From NCBI GenBank assembly GCA_905221605.1, contig CAJNDS010002072.1, positions 183,501 to 247,500 on the forward strand: DNA of 64,000 nucleotides, read 5' to 3'. This DNA is from Symbiodinium natans. Lineage: Eukaryota; Sar; Dinophyceae; Suessiales; Symbiodiniaceae. The notes beneath the pieces are model-generated. The model searched no databases. It was not told where the DNA came from and saw only the letters and a program-made list of their open reading frames with translations. Positions 44,851 to 55,970 of this stretch are shown here, piece by piece. The translations under genes were made by a program, and so were the position numbers. Numbering within the stretch: position 1 is the stretch's first letter; each line of letters starts with the position of its first letter.

Positions 44851-46610
44851 GGCTTGATTCAACAGCCAAGGGTGTCCTGTGCTTCGATGGCCGCGCAGCA
44901 TTGTGCCAAGGACTTCGCCCCTTAGAGCAGATCTCTCTCACCCTGAACCCTAAACCCGAAACCTGAAAAACACCTAAAACCCTAAACCCTAAACCCGAGA
45001 AAACACCTAAAACCCTAAACCCTAAAAACCCTGCAAAACAAAAAACAACAACAACAAGCCCTGAGCCTTAAACCCTAGACTGGACCTGACCCCGTATCCC
45101 TTCCTTGCTTCTGGGCTTAGCGTTTTCATGCCGTCAAAGACGCCCCGATGCCCAGCTGCCATACTACGGGTTTAGGGTTTAAGGTTTTGGGTTGAGGTGA
45201 GGGTTTAGGGACTACACACCTTCTTTGGGCAAGACCTCTACGGCGGAAAGAGTTTTAGAGACTTAATGTCAAGCATGCGGATGGACGGACGGCTTCCGCG
45301 GTGGACTTCAGGATAGTCGGCAGGCGGTCGGAGCTTCGAGAATGGTCTTGGGCTTTGAGCGTTTTGCGAATTTTGGGTGTTCGGCTTGCAACCTTCCCGC
45401 TTTGGGCTTATAAACTCTAAAGTACTCTAAGTAAAGCCTATAAATCTTCCGAAGCCCTCAGCCCTAAACGTCTGAGTCTTAGGATTTGGGGGAAACGACT
45501 TGCCTAAACCCCCGGAAAGTATGGCCCTCACACTCTAAACCCTAAACCCTAAACCCTAAACCCCGAAAAGTATGGCCCTCGCTGGCTTCGGGGCGAACTT
45601 CGCCGTCCGCCTCCAGGCGCGCTCTGCTTGAACGGGGGGTGGTCGGGGAATGAAGGTCTCTCGGAGGCTTTTGGGGTTTAGGACTGTTTAGGGTTTAGGA
45701 TTCGGGATGCGACTTGGTACACTTCTCGATTAGGATTCGGGATTAAGGTTTAGGGTTTAGGGTTTAGGGTTTAGGGTTTAGTGTTTTGGGTTTAGGGGTG
45801 TATGGGTTTACAGCAGAGGGCTCTGGGGCCAGGCATGCGGGGGTTAGGGGCTTACGTCCACCCTGTGACGATCTCTGCTTCTGGGCAGCACCAGACCCCA
45901 GCTATAGGAATGATAAAGGTCCTTGCCACCCACCAACCATTCCTATGGGGCTGGGGACCGGTAAGGCTTTAGGGTTCAGGGCTTAGGGTTGAGGACATTT
46001 CTTCAGGAATGCTTGCACTGCAGCTGTTGGTAGACCCTTGAACCCTACACCCTAAACCCTAAACCCCTCCCGTAATAGCCCCTTCAAGTCTGCCACCTAG
46101 AACCCTTATAACCCTTCTAGAGTCTGGGTTTCGGTATGGCTTTTGGTACCTAACTGCATCATACTCATAATACTACATGAGGGTTTACGAACATAAGGGG
46201 CCTGAGTATAGACGCCCAAATAGTAGGATTCCTTTATAATAAGGACCCCAAGATGCGGACCCTAAACCCTAAACCCCCTCTGGGTTTCATGGCACGGAAA
46301 CTCCCGTATGGCACAGAAAAGAGGCCTGAGCAAACTCCGCCCTGAGCATCTTAAGCTCCTTTTTTTTGGGGGGGGCTCAGGGTTGTTGGGGCCCTCAGGG
46401 TTCTTCTGGGTTGAGGGTTTAGGGTTTAGAGTTTGGGGTTTAGGGTTTTTGGGGATCTACGGTTCAAAGGGTTTGAGGGCTTTGGCGGGTTTTTCGGGGC
46501 TTGCTTGGCTTTAAGGGCTTTGGGGATGTCGGAGCCGGCTTTGGGGATTTTTTGGGGGTGTCTGAAACCGGCTTTGGGGTGGTGAGGCGATGGTCTTAGA
46601 GGCACCCAAA

Positions 46611-46690
46611 GGCTCCTATGTAGTTCCTTGTTTGGGTTTGGCTATAGGGGGTTGTAGTATACTACCCTAAAACGGTACTACATAGGAGCC
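46611..46690. mobile_element. Family H MITE-like element without array
   Basis: Perfect 14-bp terminal inverted repeat GGCTCCTATGTAGT / ACTACATAGGAGCC and central TAGTATACTA. It serves as the empty-form comparison for 41979-42090. Confidence 0.65.
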
Positions 46691-47288
46691 TTGAGGCAGG
46701 GTTTAAGATTCGAGGGCCCACCCTGACAGTGAGTTTACGGCATTTTTGCTGGGCCACCGGACTGGCAGCCCAGCAACAGAGCACCACACGAATCCCCGAA
46801 ACCCTAAACCCTAAACCAAAACCCTACAGAGTCAGATGCCAAGCCATTCTGCCCTTGCGTGGCAGTCCGTAGAGGTGGCGGCACTACGTCGCGCATCCGC
46901 CAGCAGGGCGAGATATCTCGGAACGGTGGCTTGGATTTCGTTCGGGTTGCGGGTTGAGGGTTTAGGGTTTGAGGTTTAGGTTCGGATTTAGGGTGTGGGG
47001 TTTGGGGTTTTGGGGCTTTTTGAGGAAACAGCATGCGGACGAATATGTTGGCATCGCATTGGGAACATTTTCGGGAGTTCATGGGCTGACGCGAAGTCCC
47101 TACTACTATAAGATAGGGTTTAGGGTTTAGGGTTTAGGGTTTAGGGTTTGGGGTTCAGGGTTTAGGGTTTAGGGTTTCGGGTTTAGGGTCTAGGATCTAG
47201 GGTTTAGGGTTTAGGGTCATGCTCAGCCCGTCGCGATGGACCACAAGTCAATTGGTTTAGGGCTTAGGATTTAGGGCCGTAGGGTTTG

Positions 47289-47455
47289 CCCCCCCCCCCC
47301 CTAAACCCCAAACCCCAAACCCCAAACCCCAAACCCTGAACCCTAAACCCTAAACCCTAAACCCTAAACCCTGAAACCCTGAAACCCTAAAACCCTAAAC
47401 CCTAAACCCTAAGCCCTAAGCCCTAAACCCTAAACCCTACGAAAACCCTAAACCC
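47289..47455 (-). repeat. Poly-C followed by degenerate telomeric array
   Basis: Thirteen C, then a CCCCAAA block, then CCCTAAA, CCCTGAAA and CCCTAAG variants. Confidence 0.9.
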
Positions 47456-47634
47456 CATTTCATAAACAGGACACCTGCAGTGTTAATTTTTTTCAAGTGT
47501 ATGCGTGACTCTGGCTCTCGACGTCGCTCCTACATGCTTTTGAAAGAAACCAAAACCCCGAAGCCTATAAACCCTGAGCCCTTCTTGCCCCAAAACCTTA
47601 TGACCTAAAACCCCTCAACCCGCTGACACTTGCA

Positions 47635-47693
47635 TTGCAAAGGCACGTCCGCTCAGCAGCCGTTAACGCCTCATGCTTGGCCCGCCTCAGCAG
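47635..47693 (+). CDS. Possible internal exon
   Basis: Frame L-Q-R-H-V-R-S-A-A-V-N-A-S-C-L-A-R-L-S ends at CAG|GTGTGT. The composition is helical-repeat-like and the donor context reasonable. The left boundary is uncertain and no family can be assigned. Confidence 0.25.
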
Positions 47694-47974
47694 GTGTGTT
47701 TGGGCTTTTCAGGGGGGTTGCGGCGTTCAGGGTTTCTGCAAGCACGCTCTGCAACAGCCGACTCCATGCTAGTGCAACCTGCATCAAAGGGCAACCTCAG
47801 GGTTTAGGGTTTAGGATTTGATCTTGGCCCGGGGTTTGTCGGGTTGTGTCTGACGCTTGAGGCTTCAAGAGCCCATCCATATTGGAGTTTCGGGTTGCGC
47901 GTGCCACAAATTGCAGCGCAAGTGCGAAGGTCCAGAGCTGCACTCTCACTGCCACTACCCTAAACCCTAATCCC

Positions 47975-48059
47975 AAAACCCAAAACCCAAACCCTAAACC
48001 CTAAACCCTAAACCCTAAACCCTAAACCCTAAACCCTAAACCCTAAACCCTAAACCCTG
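47975..48059 (-). repeat. Interstitial telomeric array (CCCTAAA)n
   Basis: About eleven units, the last ten perfect. Confidence 0.92.
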
Positions 48060-48186
48060 CGGCAGTGTGAGTTGCACGAGACGAGTTGGCTTGCACACAA
48101 GCACGGACGCAAAGCCAGCAGGCATGAGTGACATAGGGGCCTTAAGAATAGAACAGGGTTTAGGGTTTGGGGTTTAGAGTTTAGGG

Positions 48187-48263
48187 TTTTGGGGGGTTAT
48201 TATAGTATGTTTACAAAGGGACCATAAGGGAACACTATTACCAATTCTTCCGACCCTATAGTA
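48187..48263. mobile_element. Family C element
   Basis: TTTGGGGGGTTATTATAGTA, GGGACCATAAGGGAACACTA and CCGACCCTATAGTA align with 62875-62971. Confidence 0.55.
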
Positions 48264-48472
48264 TGGCCAGCAGAAAGTCACGCCTAGCTATCAGCATTTC
48301 ACTTGAGATGGAAAAGCGCTCAGCATGTGTTTGCTGTCGATGCTGCAGCCGCCCCCAAATGAGCAATTGGCCGCTTTTAGGGGTGCATAGGCCTCGCAAA
48401 CACCCCTTTATTAATGCCCCTCCAAAAAGTTTAGGAAATCTCCCCTAATCCCTAAACCCTAAACCCTGAACC

Positions 48473-48640
48473 GAATATGGGGGTTTCCAAAACTTAGGGG
48501 GTACCCTTTTGGGGTGTCCTATACGAAGGATTTTACCATTTTGGAGGTATACTAAGGGTCCCCCCCCCCCCCCCCTCAAAAACCCTAAACCCTAAACCCT
48601 AAACCCTAAACCCTAAACCCTAAACCCTAAACCCATATGG
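48473..48640. mobile_element. Family E MITE-like element with telomeric array in its right terminal repeat
   Basis: The left end GAATATGGGGGTTTCC should pair with a right end GGAAACCCCCATATTC-like sequence. Instead the right end reads CTCAAAAACCCTAAA, about eight CCCTAAA units, and CCCATATGG. The repeat addition therefore falls inside the terminal inverted repeat. A C tract (48560-48575) precedes it. Confidence 0.65.
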
Positions 48641-48734
48641 AAACGGCAGTGGAGATCCTTCGGTCGCCGAGCACCCGGGCCAGTTCTCCCAGAGTCGCCG
48701 GCTCAAGTCCTTAGTAGGCCAGTAATCATATTAT

Positions 48735-48818
48735 AGGGTTTAGGGTTTATAGGGTATAGGGTTTAGGGTTTAGGGTTTAGGGTTTAGGGTTTAGGGTTTA
48801 GGGTTTAGGGTTTAGGGT
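48735..48818 (+). repeat. Interstitial telomeric array (TTTAGGG)n
   Basis: About eleven units, abutting a family F element whose left end AGCCCTATTATAACAAGGGC starts at 48819. Confidence 0.9.
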
Positions 48819-48932
48819 AGCCCTATTATAACAAGGGCACCCCCTTTTTTTGGGGGGTTGGTTACTTTGATCCGGGAACCCAGAACCCAAAGAAAAAAGG
48901 GTAAAGGGTACCGCTGGGCTGCCAAGAGTCGC
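48819..48932. mobile_element. Family F element (copy 3)
   Basis: AGCCCTATTATAACAAGGGC at the left and GGGTACCGCTGGGCT at the right form a weak terminal inverted repeat; GGGAACCCAGAACCC is shared with 40221-40312. Confidence 0.55.
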
Positions 48933-48975
48933 GGAGCTCTGACAGCGCAGAGTTGGGCCCCTGGGAGAGCAGCGC

Positions 48976-49230
48976 AGGGTTTAGGGCTTAGGGCTTAGGG
49001 CTTAGGGCTTAGGGCTTAGGGCTTAGGGCTTAGGGCTTAGGGCTTAGGGCTTAGGGCTTAGGGCTTAGGGTTTAGGGTTTAGGGTTTAGGGTTTAGGGTT
49101 TAGGGTTTAGGGTTTAGGGTTTAGGGTTTAGGGTTTAGGGTTTAGGGTTTAGGGTTTAGGGTTTAGGGTTTAGGGTTTGGGGCTTACGGCTTAGGGTTTA
49201 GTAAATAGGGTTTGGGGTTGAGGGTTGAGG
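48976..49230 (+). repeat. Longest telomeric array, with TTAGGGC block
   Basis: About 255 bases: roughly thirteen GCTTAGG units in one block, then about nineteen TTTAGGG units, then decayed variants. A second GCTTAGG block is at 51630-51700. Confidence 0.95.
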
Positions 49231-49335
49231 TTTGGGAGTTTAATTAGGGAAGTCGGGTCTTTGCTTGCCACCCGCATGCATTTCGTATCTGCCGCGATGC
49301 TATGGCCCGACAGTGGAGGAGCCTTTTTGCAACTC

Positions 49336-49420
49336 TACACCCTAACCCTAAACCCTAAACCCTAAACCCTAAACCCTAAACCCTAAACCCTAAACCCTAA
49401 GCCCTAAACCCTAAACCCTT
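49336..49420 (-). repeat. Interstitial telomeric array (CCCTAAA)n
   Basis: About eleven units in the opposite orientation to the array at 48976-49230, about 100 bases away. Confidence 0.92.
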
Positions 49421-50366
49421 GCTAGGGTCGAAGATATGAGCTAAAACGGGCTGGGAGGAAAGAGGGACCAGGAGGTGCCTTTGTGCTTCATGGGGGCTAA
49501 GGAAAAGTGCACTAAGCTCTAAACCTGAAACCCTAAACCCTAAACCCTAAACCCTAAACCCTAAACCCTAAACCCTAAACCCTGACTGTACTACACATGC
49601 ACCCTCGGGGGTATGTGGTATGGGGTGAAGGGGAGTCCTGAGCCTCGCCTCACTGGCCGAATCCTTCAAACCCTATATGAGCCCTTTTTACGCGTTTTGC
49701 CGCACCTTTGTCTTCCTGCTTTGGAAGGATTAAGCAAGGGTTTAGCTCTACTTGGGTTTAGGGTCCACGGTAACCCTAAACCCTAAACCCAAAACCCTCC
49801 TTACAATCCCGAATCCGGCAAGGGGGGGTTGGCAGTTGGCACAGGGTGGCGGAGGCACCTGTGAACTCAGGAACTCACTGGTGCAGGACCTGGGGCAAAG
49901 AGTTAGGGTTTACTGTAGAGTTGAGGGTTTAGGGCTTCGGGCTTAGGGTTTAGGGGCAGAGAACTGGTTGCGATTTAGGGTTTAGAGCATTCAGGGCTTG
50001 CCTACAGTACTCTGAGGCCTTGCTTCAACAAAATGTGGCAGATATATAGCTTCAACCCTTCTGGTCCTTATCAATCGAAAGGAAATGCATTGCTGACCCA
50101 GACCATCTCGCCAGTTTAGGATTTAACTCAAGATCCGCTCTTGGCAAGATTGGAGGCACGAGATCCGCAGGTTTCGCGGCACAACTGCATGGCTTCAGAG
50201 AAAACGATTTCATGTTTCATGGACTCCAAAATGAAACAAGGCTCCTGTACAAGAACCACCGGTTCTGGAACCCCAAACCCCAAAGCTACGCGCGGCCCAT
50301 TGCAACAATGCTTTGGCCTGACCCCCCTGCGAAGTCTACTTTTTGATTCCAGGCTCCAGACTCTTC

Positions 50367-50431
50367 ACCCTAAACCCTAAACCCTAAACCCTAAACCCTA
50401 AACCCTAAACCCTAAACCCTAAACCCTAAAC
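50367..50431 (-). repeat. Interstitial telomeric array (CCCTAAA)n
   Basis: About nine perfect units. Confidence 0.92.
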
Positions 50432-50609
50432 CGCGATGGAAGCTGAGCCCGCATCCCGATTCTTTGCAGCACCAGCCTCGTTTGTCATAGCAGATACGAG
50501 GATCCCCTAAATTGGGGTTTCGGGTTTAGGGTTTAGGGTTTAGGGTTCCCAACCAAGCGCGCTTACACACCCCACCCGGCCCCCCAAAGCTTTCAAAACC
50601 CAGACCCGG

Positions 50610-50710
50610 AACCCTAAACCCTAAACCCTAAACGCTAAACCCTAAAGTCCTAAAGTCCTAAAGTCCTTTAAAGTCCTTTAGAGTCCTAAAGTCCTAAAGT
50701 CCTAAAGTTC
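50610..50710 (-). repeat. Telomeric array grading into CCTAAAGT octamer
   Basis: CCCTAAA units are followed by CCTAAAGT and CCTTTAAAGT units, another length-variant block. Confidence 0.85.
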
Positions 50711-51161
50711 CAAGTCCACACGAGGCTTCACAGGAACCTACTCTCCCAGCCGCAAGTAAGTCGGCTTTGGATTGCTTTGCATTCAACTCCGAACTGCAAA
50801 AGCTGAACCCTTGCGGCGAGTGAGTGAGTGTGTCTGTGGGGCCACAAGGAGCTTGAAAGGGCTGAGCATCTTGAATCTGACCTTTTCCGGCAAACTTCTT
50901 CAAAACAACCCTGAACCCTGAACCCTTTTCCATCTGGGCTGGGTGCGGAATGCCAGAAACCCTGAACCCTAACCCTAAATCCTAAACCCTAAACCCTTGA
51001 CTTCTTCCGGTTTCAACCCTTAGCACAGCAGCAGCCCCTTTCAGGCGCAGGCGTGGCTCTTTGACCCGCTGCTCGGATCCCCCTGGCACTTCCCGCGGAG
51101 GTTTCGAGTTCAGGGTGAAGCTGGGGAAAGGGTGCACCTCTTGTTCATGAGAGAGCCGCGG

Positions 51162-51264
51162 TTTAGGGTTTAGGGTTTAGGGTTTTAGGGTTTAGGGTTT
51201 AGGGTTTAGGGTTTAGGGTTTAGGGTTTAGGGTTTAGGGTTTTAGGGTTTAGGGTTTAGGGTTC
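51162..51264 (+). repeat. Interstitial telomeric array (TTTAGGG)n
   Basis: About fourteen units with two TTTTAGGG slips. Confidence 0.92.
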
Positions 51265-51379
51265 AAAGGGAGCCTCGAAGCCTTAAACCACAAATTTGAG
51301 CTCACCACTGGAAATCCTGCTCTAAGAGACTCTGATCATCCTGCACTCAAAGGCTGCACCGGACGCTTGGCCCGTAAGA

Positions 51380-51555
51380 TTATAAGGCCTCAGGGCCATA
51401 ATCATTTTGGGGCCTTAATAATTTTAATAGGGTTTTAGGGGTTCTTCATATAGGGGCCTTAATCATTAAGAAGAGGACTTTTTCATAGAACACTTAAATC
51501 GGGCCCATTTACTATTAAGTTAGGAACTATTCCGACCCCTATAAGAAGGACTTCG
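51380..51555. mobile_element. AT-rich inverted-repeat element including family C end
   Basis: TAAGGCCTCAGGGCCATAAT, GGGGCCTTAATAATTT and GGGGCCTTAATCATTAAG repeat a short motif; the right end carries GAACTATTCCGACCCCTATA as in family C. No ORF. Confidence 0.4.
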
Positions 51556-51629
51556 CGCCGAACCTGAGGGGAGGCCTCCCGGCTTCAAACGCCACGCAGG
51601 AGCCTTCCCCCCTGAATCGAGTCTTCGGC

Positions 51630-51742
51630 TTTAGGGCTTAGGGCTTAGGGCTTAGGGCTTAGGGCTTAGGGCTTAGGGCTTAGGGCTTAGGGCTTAGGGT
51701 TTAGGGTTTAGGGTTTAGGGTTTAGGGTTTAGGGTTTAGGGC
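51630..51742 (+). repeat. Telomeric array with GCTTAGG block
   Basis: About ten GCTTAGG units followed by seven TTTAGGG units, the same order as at 48976-49230. Confidence 0.93.
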
Positions 51743-52301
51743 TAACCCCGACTCTCTGGGAGCCCCCAAATCATCTCAATGCAGCCCCACGAAGTCACCG
51801 GGCCATCGTAAACCCTGAAAGTATGGTCCAGGGTAAACTCTAAATTAGGGGGCCCTGTAAACCCTTGAATTTGGGCCGTGGGGTCCGTAAAGATGTCCCA
51901 AAACCCCAAAACTAGTGTCCTGAACTTAGGTTGTTTTTTTTTTTTTTTTGCGGGGTGTTTCCAACAAGCCCGAAACCCAAAACCTCCTGGCCTCAGCACG
52001 TGTCCAGCTGGTGAGAGGGCCCCATCCAGCTCTGTCCTACGGCCAAGGGTTGCTCGGGTTAGGCATAGGGGTTAGGGTGAGGCTAAACCCGAAACCCGAA
52101 ACCCGAAACCCTAAACCCTAAACCCTAAACCCTATCAGACCCTTTCAGAGCGAATATGGCACCATGAAGACCGAAAACTCGAAGATGCATAGGGTCCTGA
52201 AGGGAGGGGGGATTCATGGGGGGTAAGTGGTAGGGAAGCTCAGGGAGTAGTAGTGGGGAGTGTTCGGGAATCTTGGTCTGCATACCCCCTTGAAACCCCC
52301 T

Positions 52302-52460
52302 CCCTTACTTGGAGGTTCATGGTACCCATTAACCAGTTCTATCTGTACTTATCACTGTACTTATAACCATATTAGGGCACTTATAAGCGGCTTATAAGTG
52401 GGTTATAAGTACAGTCATAGTTGGTTAATAAGTACCCGTGAACCTCCAAGTTAAGAAGTA
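52302..52460. mobile_element. MITE-like element M2, relative of M1
   Basis: ACTTGGAGGTTCATGGTACC..ATTAACCA at the left pairs with TGGTTAATAAGTACCCGTG..CCTCCAAGTTAAG at the right. The interior has TTATAAGT/ACTTATAA palindromes. The terminal GGTTCATGG..TAC matches M1 at 23130. Confidence 0.7.
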
Positions 52461-53354
52461 AGAGACCCTATCCAAGACTATCGACCCTACAAGCCCGTGG
52501 ATACTAAGGCCGGTGACCTGCAATCCTTAACCCACAGACCTTTAGCCTTCTTAGCCCTGTTATGTGCATATTTTGAACCCCAACCTTTTTTTGCAGCTGG
52601 GTTTAGGTTTAGGGTTTAGGGTTGAGCCCCAAACCCTGCAGCCGACAAACCTTAATTCACCCTTTGTGCATCCGGACCCTGCAGGCCATCCGGACATGGG
52701 AGCCAATGCATATGAATAGATGAAACAACCACTCTTTCTCTTTCCCGTCTGACAAGTGCGGAATCCTAAACCTGAACTGCCCCTGAAAACTCAAAATATG
52801 CGAAACCCTAAACCGAAAAAACCCTCGACCCTGAAACCTGAACCCTAAACTTAAAGGTACTTCGGCCCTAAGCCCTAAGCCCTAAAGCCCTGAACTGCCC
52901 TTGAAACGCCGTCCTGGCGGAGCTTAGTCTGTCTGCAATACTTGATGCCAATGTTTGGGCCCTGGCAACAGTGCAGCAAAGCGCAAAAAATCCTAAAGGG
53001 CTCGAAGCCCAAAATCCTGTTCTACCAGGGCTACTACCTAAACCCTCAACGCTGCACCCTAAACCGTAAACCCTAAAGCTTCTCCTTATAAACCCTAAAC
53101 CTGTTTGCTCCTGTTCTTGTTTCATGTCTTTGGGCTTCCGGGGTCCAGAGCTTCAGGTTAGAAGGCTGTTGGAGGTTCTGCTTGCCCAAGCTATAGCCCA
53201 CATCCTTATTAGAGGAACCCCCCTCGTCTCAAAAATAAAATAAATGTCCCCCCCCCCCCCCCCCTTTGAGAAATATATAGGTTGGAAGCGTACTATGACG
53301 TGTGCCAGCAGGTCCAACATCCTACAGGGAGGCATGGCATCTAAGCCCGTAAGC

Positions 53355-53430
53355 CCCTAAACCCTAAACCCTAAACCCTAAACCCTAAATCCTAAATCCT
53401 AAACCCTAAACCCTAAGCCCTAAACCTTAA
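53355..53430 (-). repeat. Interstitial telomeric array (CCCTAAA)n
   Basis: About ten units, with two adjacent CCTAAAT variants. Confidence 0.9.
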
Positions 53431-53651
53431 AAGTGTGGCCAAGAAGCTTAAACTGACCTGATGTGATTACAACACACGCTTGTTTTGCAGGTCCGGTCTT
53501 GTTGTGGGCACACATGCCCCTAAACCCTAAACCCTAAACCCTAAATACCTCCTCTCAGCCTTGAAACTAATTGAGTTCGGCCTCTCCGCGGTGAGCGAAA
53601 GCTCCTGGAGGATCACTGAGCTCTTCCGATTCGCCTCGCCGTGCAGTTGAA

Positions 53652-53772
53652 ATGGGGGTTTATGAGAATAGGGGACCCCCACTATAGATCCCCGGAATGG
53701 TAGGATTCCCTTATAAAAACATCTTATAATAAGGACCCAAAATAAGGTACCCCTACTATCGAAAACCCCCAA
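53652..53772. mobile_element. Family E MITE-like element
   Basis: ATGGGGGTTTATGAGAATAG..GGACCCCC at the left, GGTACCCCTACTATCGAAAA..CCCCCAAG at the right, and core AATGGTAGGATTCCCTTAT. A partial relative at 46179-46258 shares AAATAGTAGGATTCCTTTAT and AATAAGGACCCCAAGATG. Confidence 0.6.
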
Positions 53773-54282
53773 GTCCGAGAATACCTACACCCTAGCGAAT
53801 CTGGGCGTTTGTACCTGTCAAGCGAGAGGGTCTGAGCTCCCTAGTTCCTCCAAAAAGGGCCGCAGATGGTGGGTTTAGGGTTTAGGGTTTAGGGTTTAGT
53901 GAGTGCACACGTTTATGACTGGATGTCTGGCGTCTGGGCTACCTTGACTTTGGATAATCCTGAAGAAGCCTGCAGCCTGAAACCATCTACGAGTCTTTTT
54001 CATATGGGTCCCTAAACCCTAAACCCCAAACCCCAAACCCCAAACCCTAAACCCTAAACCCACATGTAGCCAAAGGAGCCAGACATGGAATGACCTCATG
54101 CTCAGTGGCGCGGCAGTCACTCGAGAGTGCTGCTTAAGCTGCGTTCATGTCAATGTCTTGGGTTTAGGGTTTAGGGTTTAGGGTTTAGGGTTTAGGGTTT
54201 AGGGTTTCGGGGTTAGGGGGTAGGGGTTTAGGGGTTAGGGGTTTAGGGGCCTCAACACAACTAGACCCAAGAGTAGCCTAGG

Positions 54283-54380
54283 TGTAAAAAGGGCATCCTT
54301 TTTTGGTTAAAGAGGGGATCATAAGGGAACCTAACCCTACAAAAAGTCGATAAGGGCCTACTCCGGGTGCTAGTAACCCT
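54283..54380. mobile_element. Family F element, diverged copy
   Basis: TAAAAAGGGCATCCTTTTTTGG and GGGAACCTAACCC align loosely with family F. Afterwards AGGGCCTACTCCGG..GCTAG occurs twice (54356 and 54427), flanking a CCCTAAA array. Confidence 0.4.
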
Positions 54381-54536
54381 AAACCCTAAACCCGAAACCC
54401 TAAACCCTACACAAAGGGAATAAGGGGCCTACTCCGGCTCCTAGACAATCCCTGCATCTAGGTGTTGCCAATGTGGTGGCAGCGAAATTGCCTCCGGCGG
54501 CTCGGTCGTGCTCGAGCTTGTGCCTGCGTAACGGAG

Positions 54537-54595
54537 GTTTAGGGTTTAGGGTTTAGGGTTTAGGGTTTAGGGTTTAGGGTTTAGGGTTTAGGGTG
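54537..54595 (+). repeat. Interstitial telomeric array (TTTAGGG)n
   Basis: Eight perfect units, ending directly at the Cys/His-rich frame that starts at 54600. Confidence 0.92.
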
Positions 54596-54599
54596 CTGT

Positions 54600-54746
54600 C
54601 ATGACTCAGAACTGAAAGTCAAAACTGAAGAAGAACCTCATGCCGCTCCAAGGCCATTCCATGACCATGCTTGTCGCAAATGCCTAATCTGCCCAAGATC
54701 TCGTGTGGCCGACAAGTGCAAGAAGCATTCCCTTATCTGGGTCAAC
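54600..54746 (+). CDS. Possible Cys/His-rich exon, zinc-binding-like
   Basis: A 49-codon stretch with no stop and no useful ATG reads H-D-S-E-L-K-V-K-T-E-E-E-P, then F-H-D-H-A-C-R-K-C-L-I-C, then P-R-S-R-V-A-D-K-C-K-K-H. The spacing H-x-C-x2-C-x2-C-x8-C-x2-H suggests a zinc-binding knuckle, by composition only. It begins right after a telomeric array and runs into a family D element (54750-54818). It is likely an internal exon or a broken gene piece. No named family can be assigned. Confidence 0.38.
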
Positions 54747-55284
54747 TATATTCCCCTTAGAACCTTAATAAAAAAAGTAATTCATATCCTCTTAGGTTTT
54801 ATATATAGATAAGGGTCAAGTTCTATCTCGATCTTCATGATGGATGCAAAGCCCGTGCGCCCGAAACGCCTCGTCCTCAAGTTGTTCTTTTCATTTCCTG
54901 TTTCTGGCCCTGGGAACTCTAAAGTTTACAAACCCCGAAACCTCCGTCCCCAAATGTCCCAAAGCTGTATAAGCCCAAAGACCGCCCTGACGCCTATGTA
55001 GCTCTACTCCCCTGCCAAGCTGTGAAACACCCTGAAATACAGACCCTAAGGAGAAAATCAGAAATCCCAAGCCCTCAGTCCTGACCCTAAACCCGTCAAC
55101 CCGAAACCCTAAACCCCTAAACCCAAAACCCCTAAACCCCTAAACCCTAATCCCCAAACCCTAACCCTAAAAACCCAAGCCCTAAACCCTAAACCGTAAA
55201 CCCGAAACCCCATGCCCTAAACCCTAAACCCTAAACCCTAAACCCCTAAACCCTAAACCCCGAAACCCTAAAAGTCCGCACGAG

Positions 55285-55361
55285 GCACCCCAAAGGCTGC
55301 TGGCAGCGGCCCCTGCAGCGCTTGCCGCCGCCGAGGCGGCGGAAGAGGCCAGCGGCCAGAG
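55285..55361 (+). CDS. Possible Ala-rich exon
   Basis: Bounded by GCACGAG and CCAGAG|GTGGGA. The frame reads A-P-Q-R-L-L-A-A-A-P-A-A-L-A-A-A-E-A-A-E and continues E-A-S-G-Q, GC-rich and stop-free between two large telomeric arrays. The low-complexity composition could also be chance in GC-rich DNA. Confidence 0.28.
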
Positions 55362-55387
55362 GTGGGAGGCCTGATGCCTGTCTAAGG

Positions 55388-55585
55388 GTAGGGTTTAGGG
55401 TTTAGGGTTTAGGGGTTAGGGTTTAGGGTTTAGGGGTTTGGGGGTTAGGGTTTAGGGTTTAGGGTTTAGGGTTTAGGGTTTAGGGTTTAGGGTTTAGGGT
55501 TTAGGGTTTAGGGTTTAGGGTTTAGGGGTTTAGGGTTTCGGGTTTACGGGTTTAGGGTTTAGGGTTCTGGGTTTAAGGTTAGGGT
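55388..55585 (+). repeat. Long telomeric array (TTTAGGG)n
   Basis: About 27 units including TTTAGGGG slips; one of the three longest arrays. Confidence 0.94.
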
Positions 55586-55970
55586 AGCTCTATGGTCACC
55601 TGATATGGTCCCTCACCTTCTTCAAAGGGTGAGGCCTGATGCCTGGGAGCTTGACAGGGTTCGGGGTGTAGGGTTTGGGGTTTCTGGGTCTAGGGGTGCC
55701 AGATGGATAGCTTTGCGCACCCGACTGGTCTCACATGACCTAGGCAACTCTGGTGGCCCAGTGACCTTTTAGGAGCGAGCTGGCACAGTGAAGCAGCGGT
55801 CCTAGATGATGTTCATGATCCGCAAACTGAGGTCTGGTCGTTGTTAAGTTGCTGCTCAGGAACTTAACTTAAGTTCGTGTGCCATGTCGGCAAAAAAGAT
55901 TTACTATCCCAATTCCAACGACCCTGAGCACTAAAAGCGGAACCTTTTTCGAAGTAACCCAAATTCCAAA

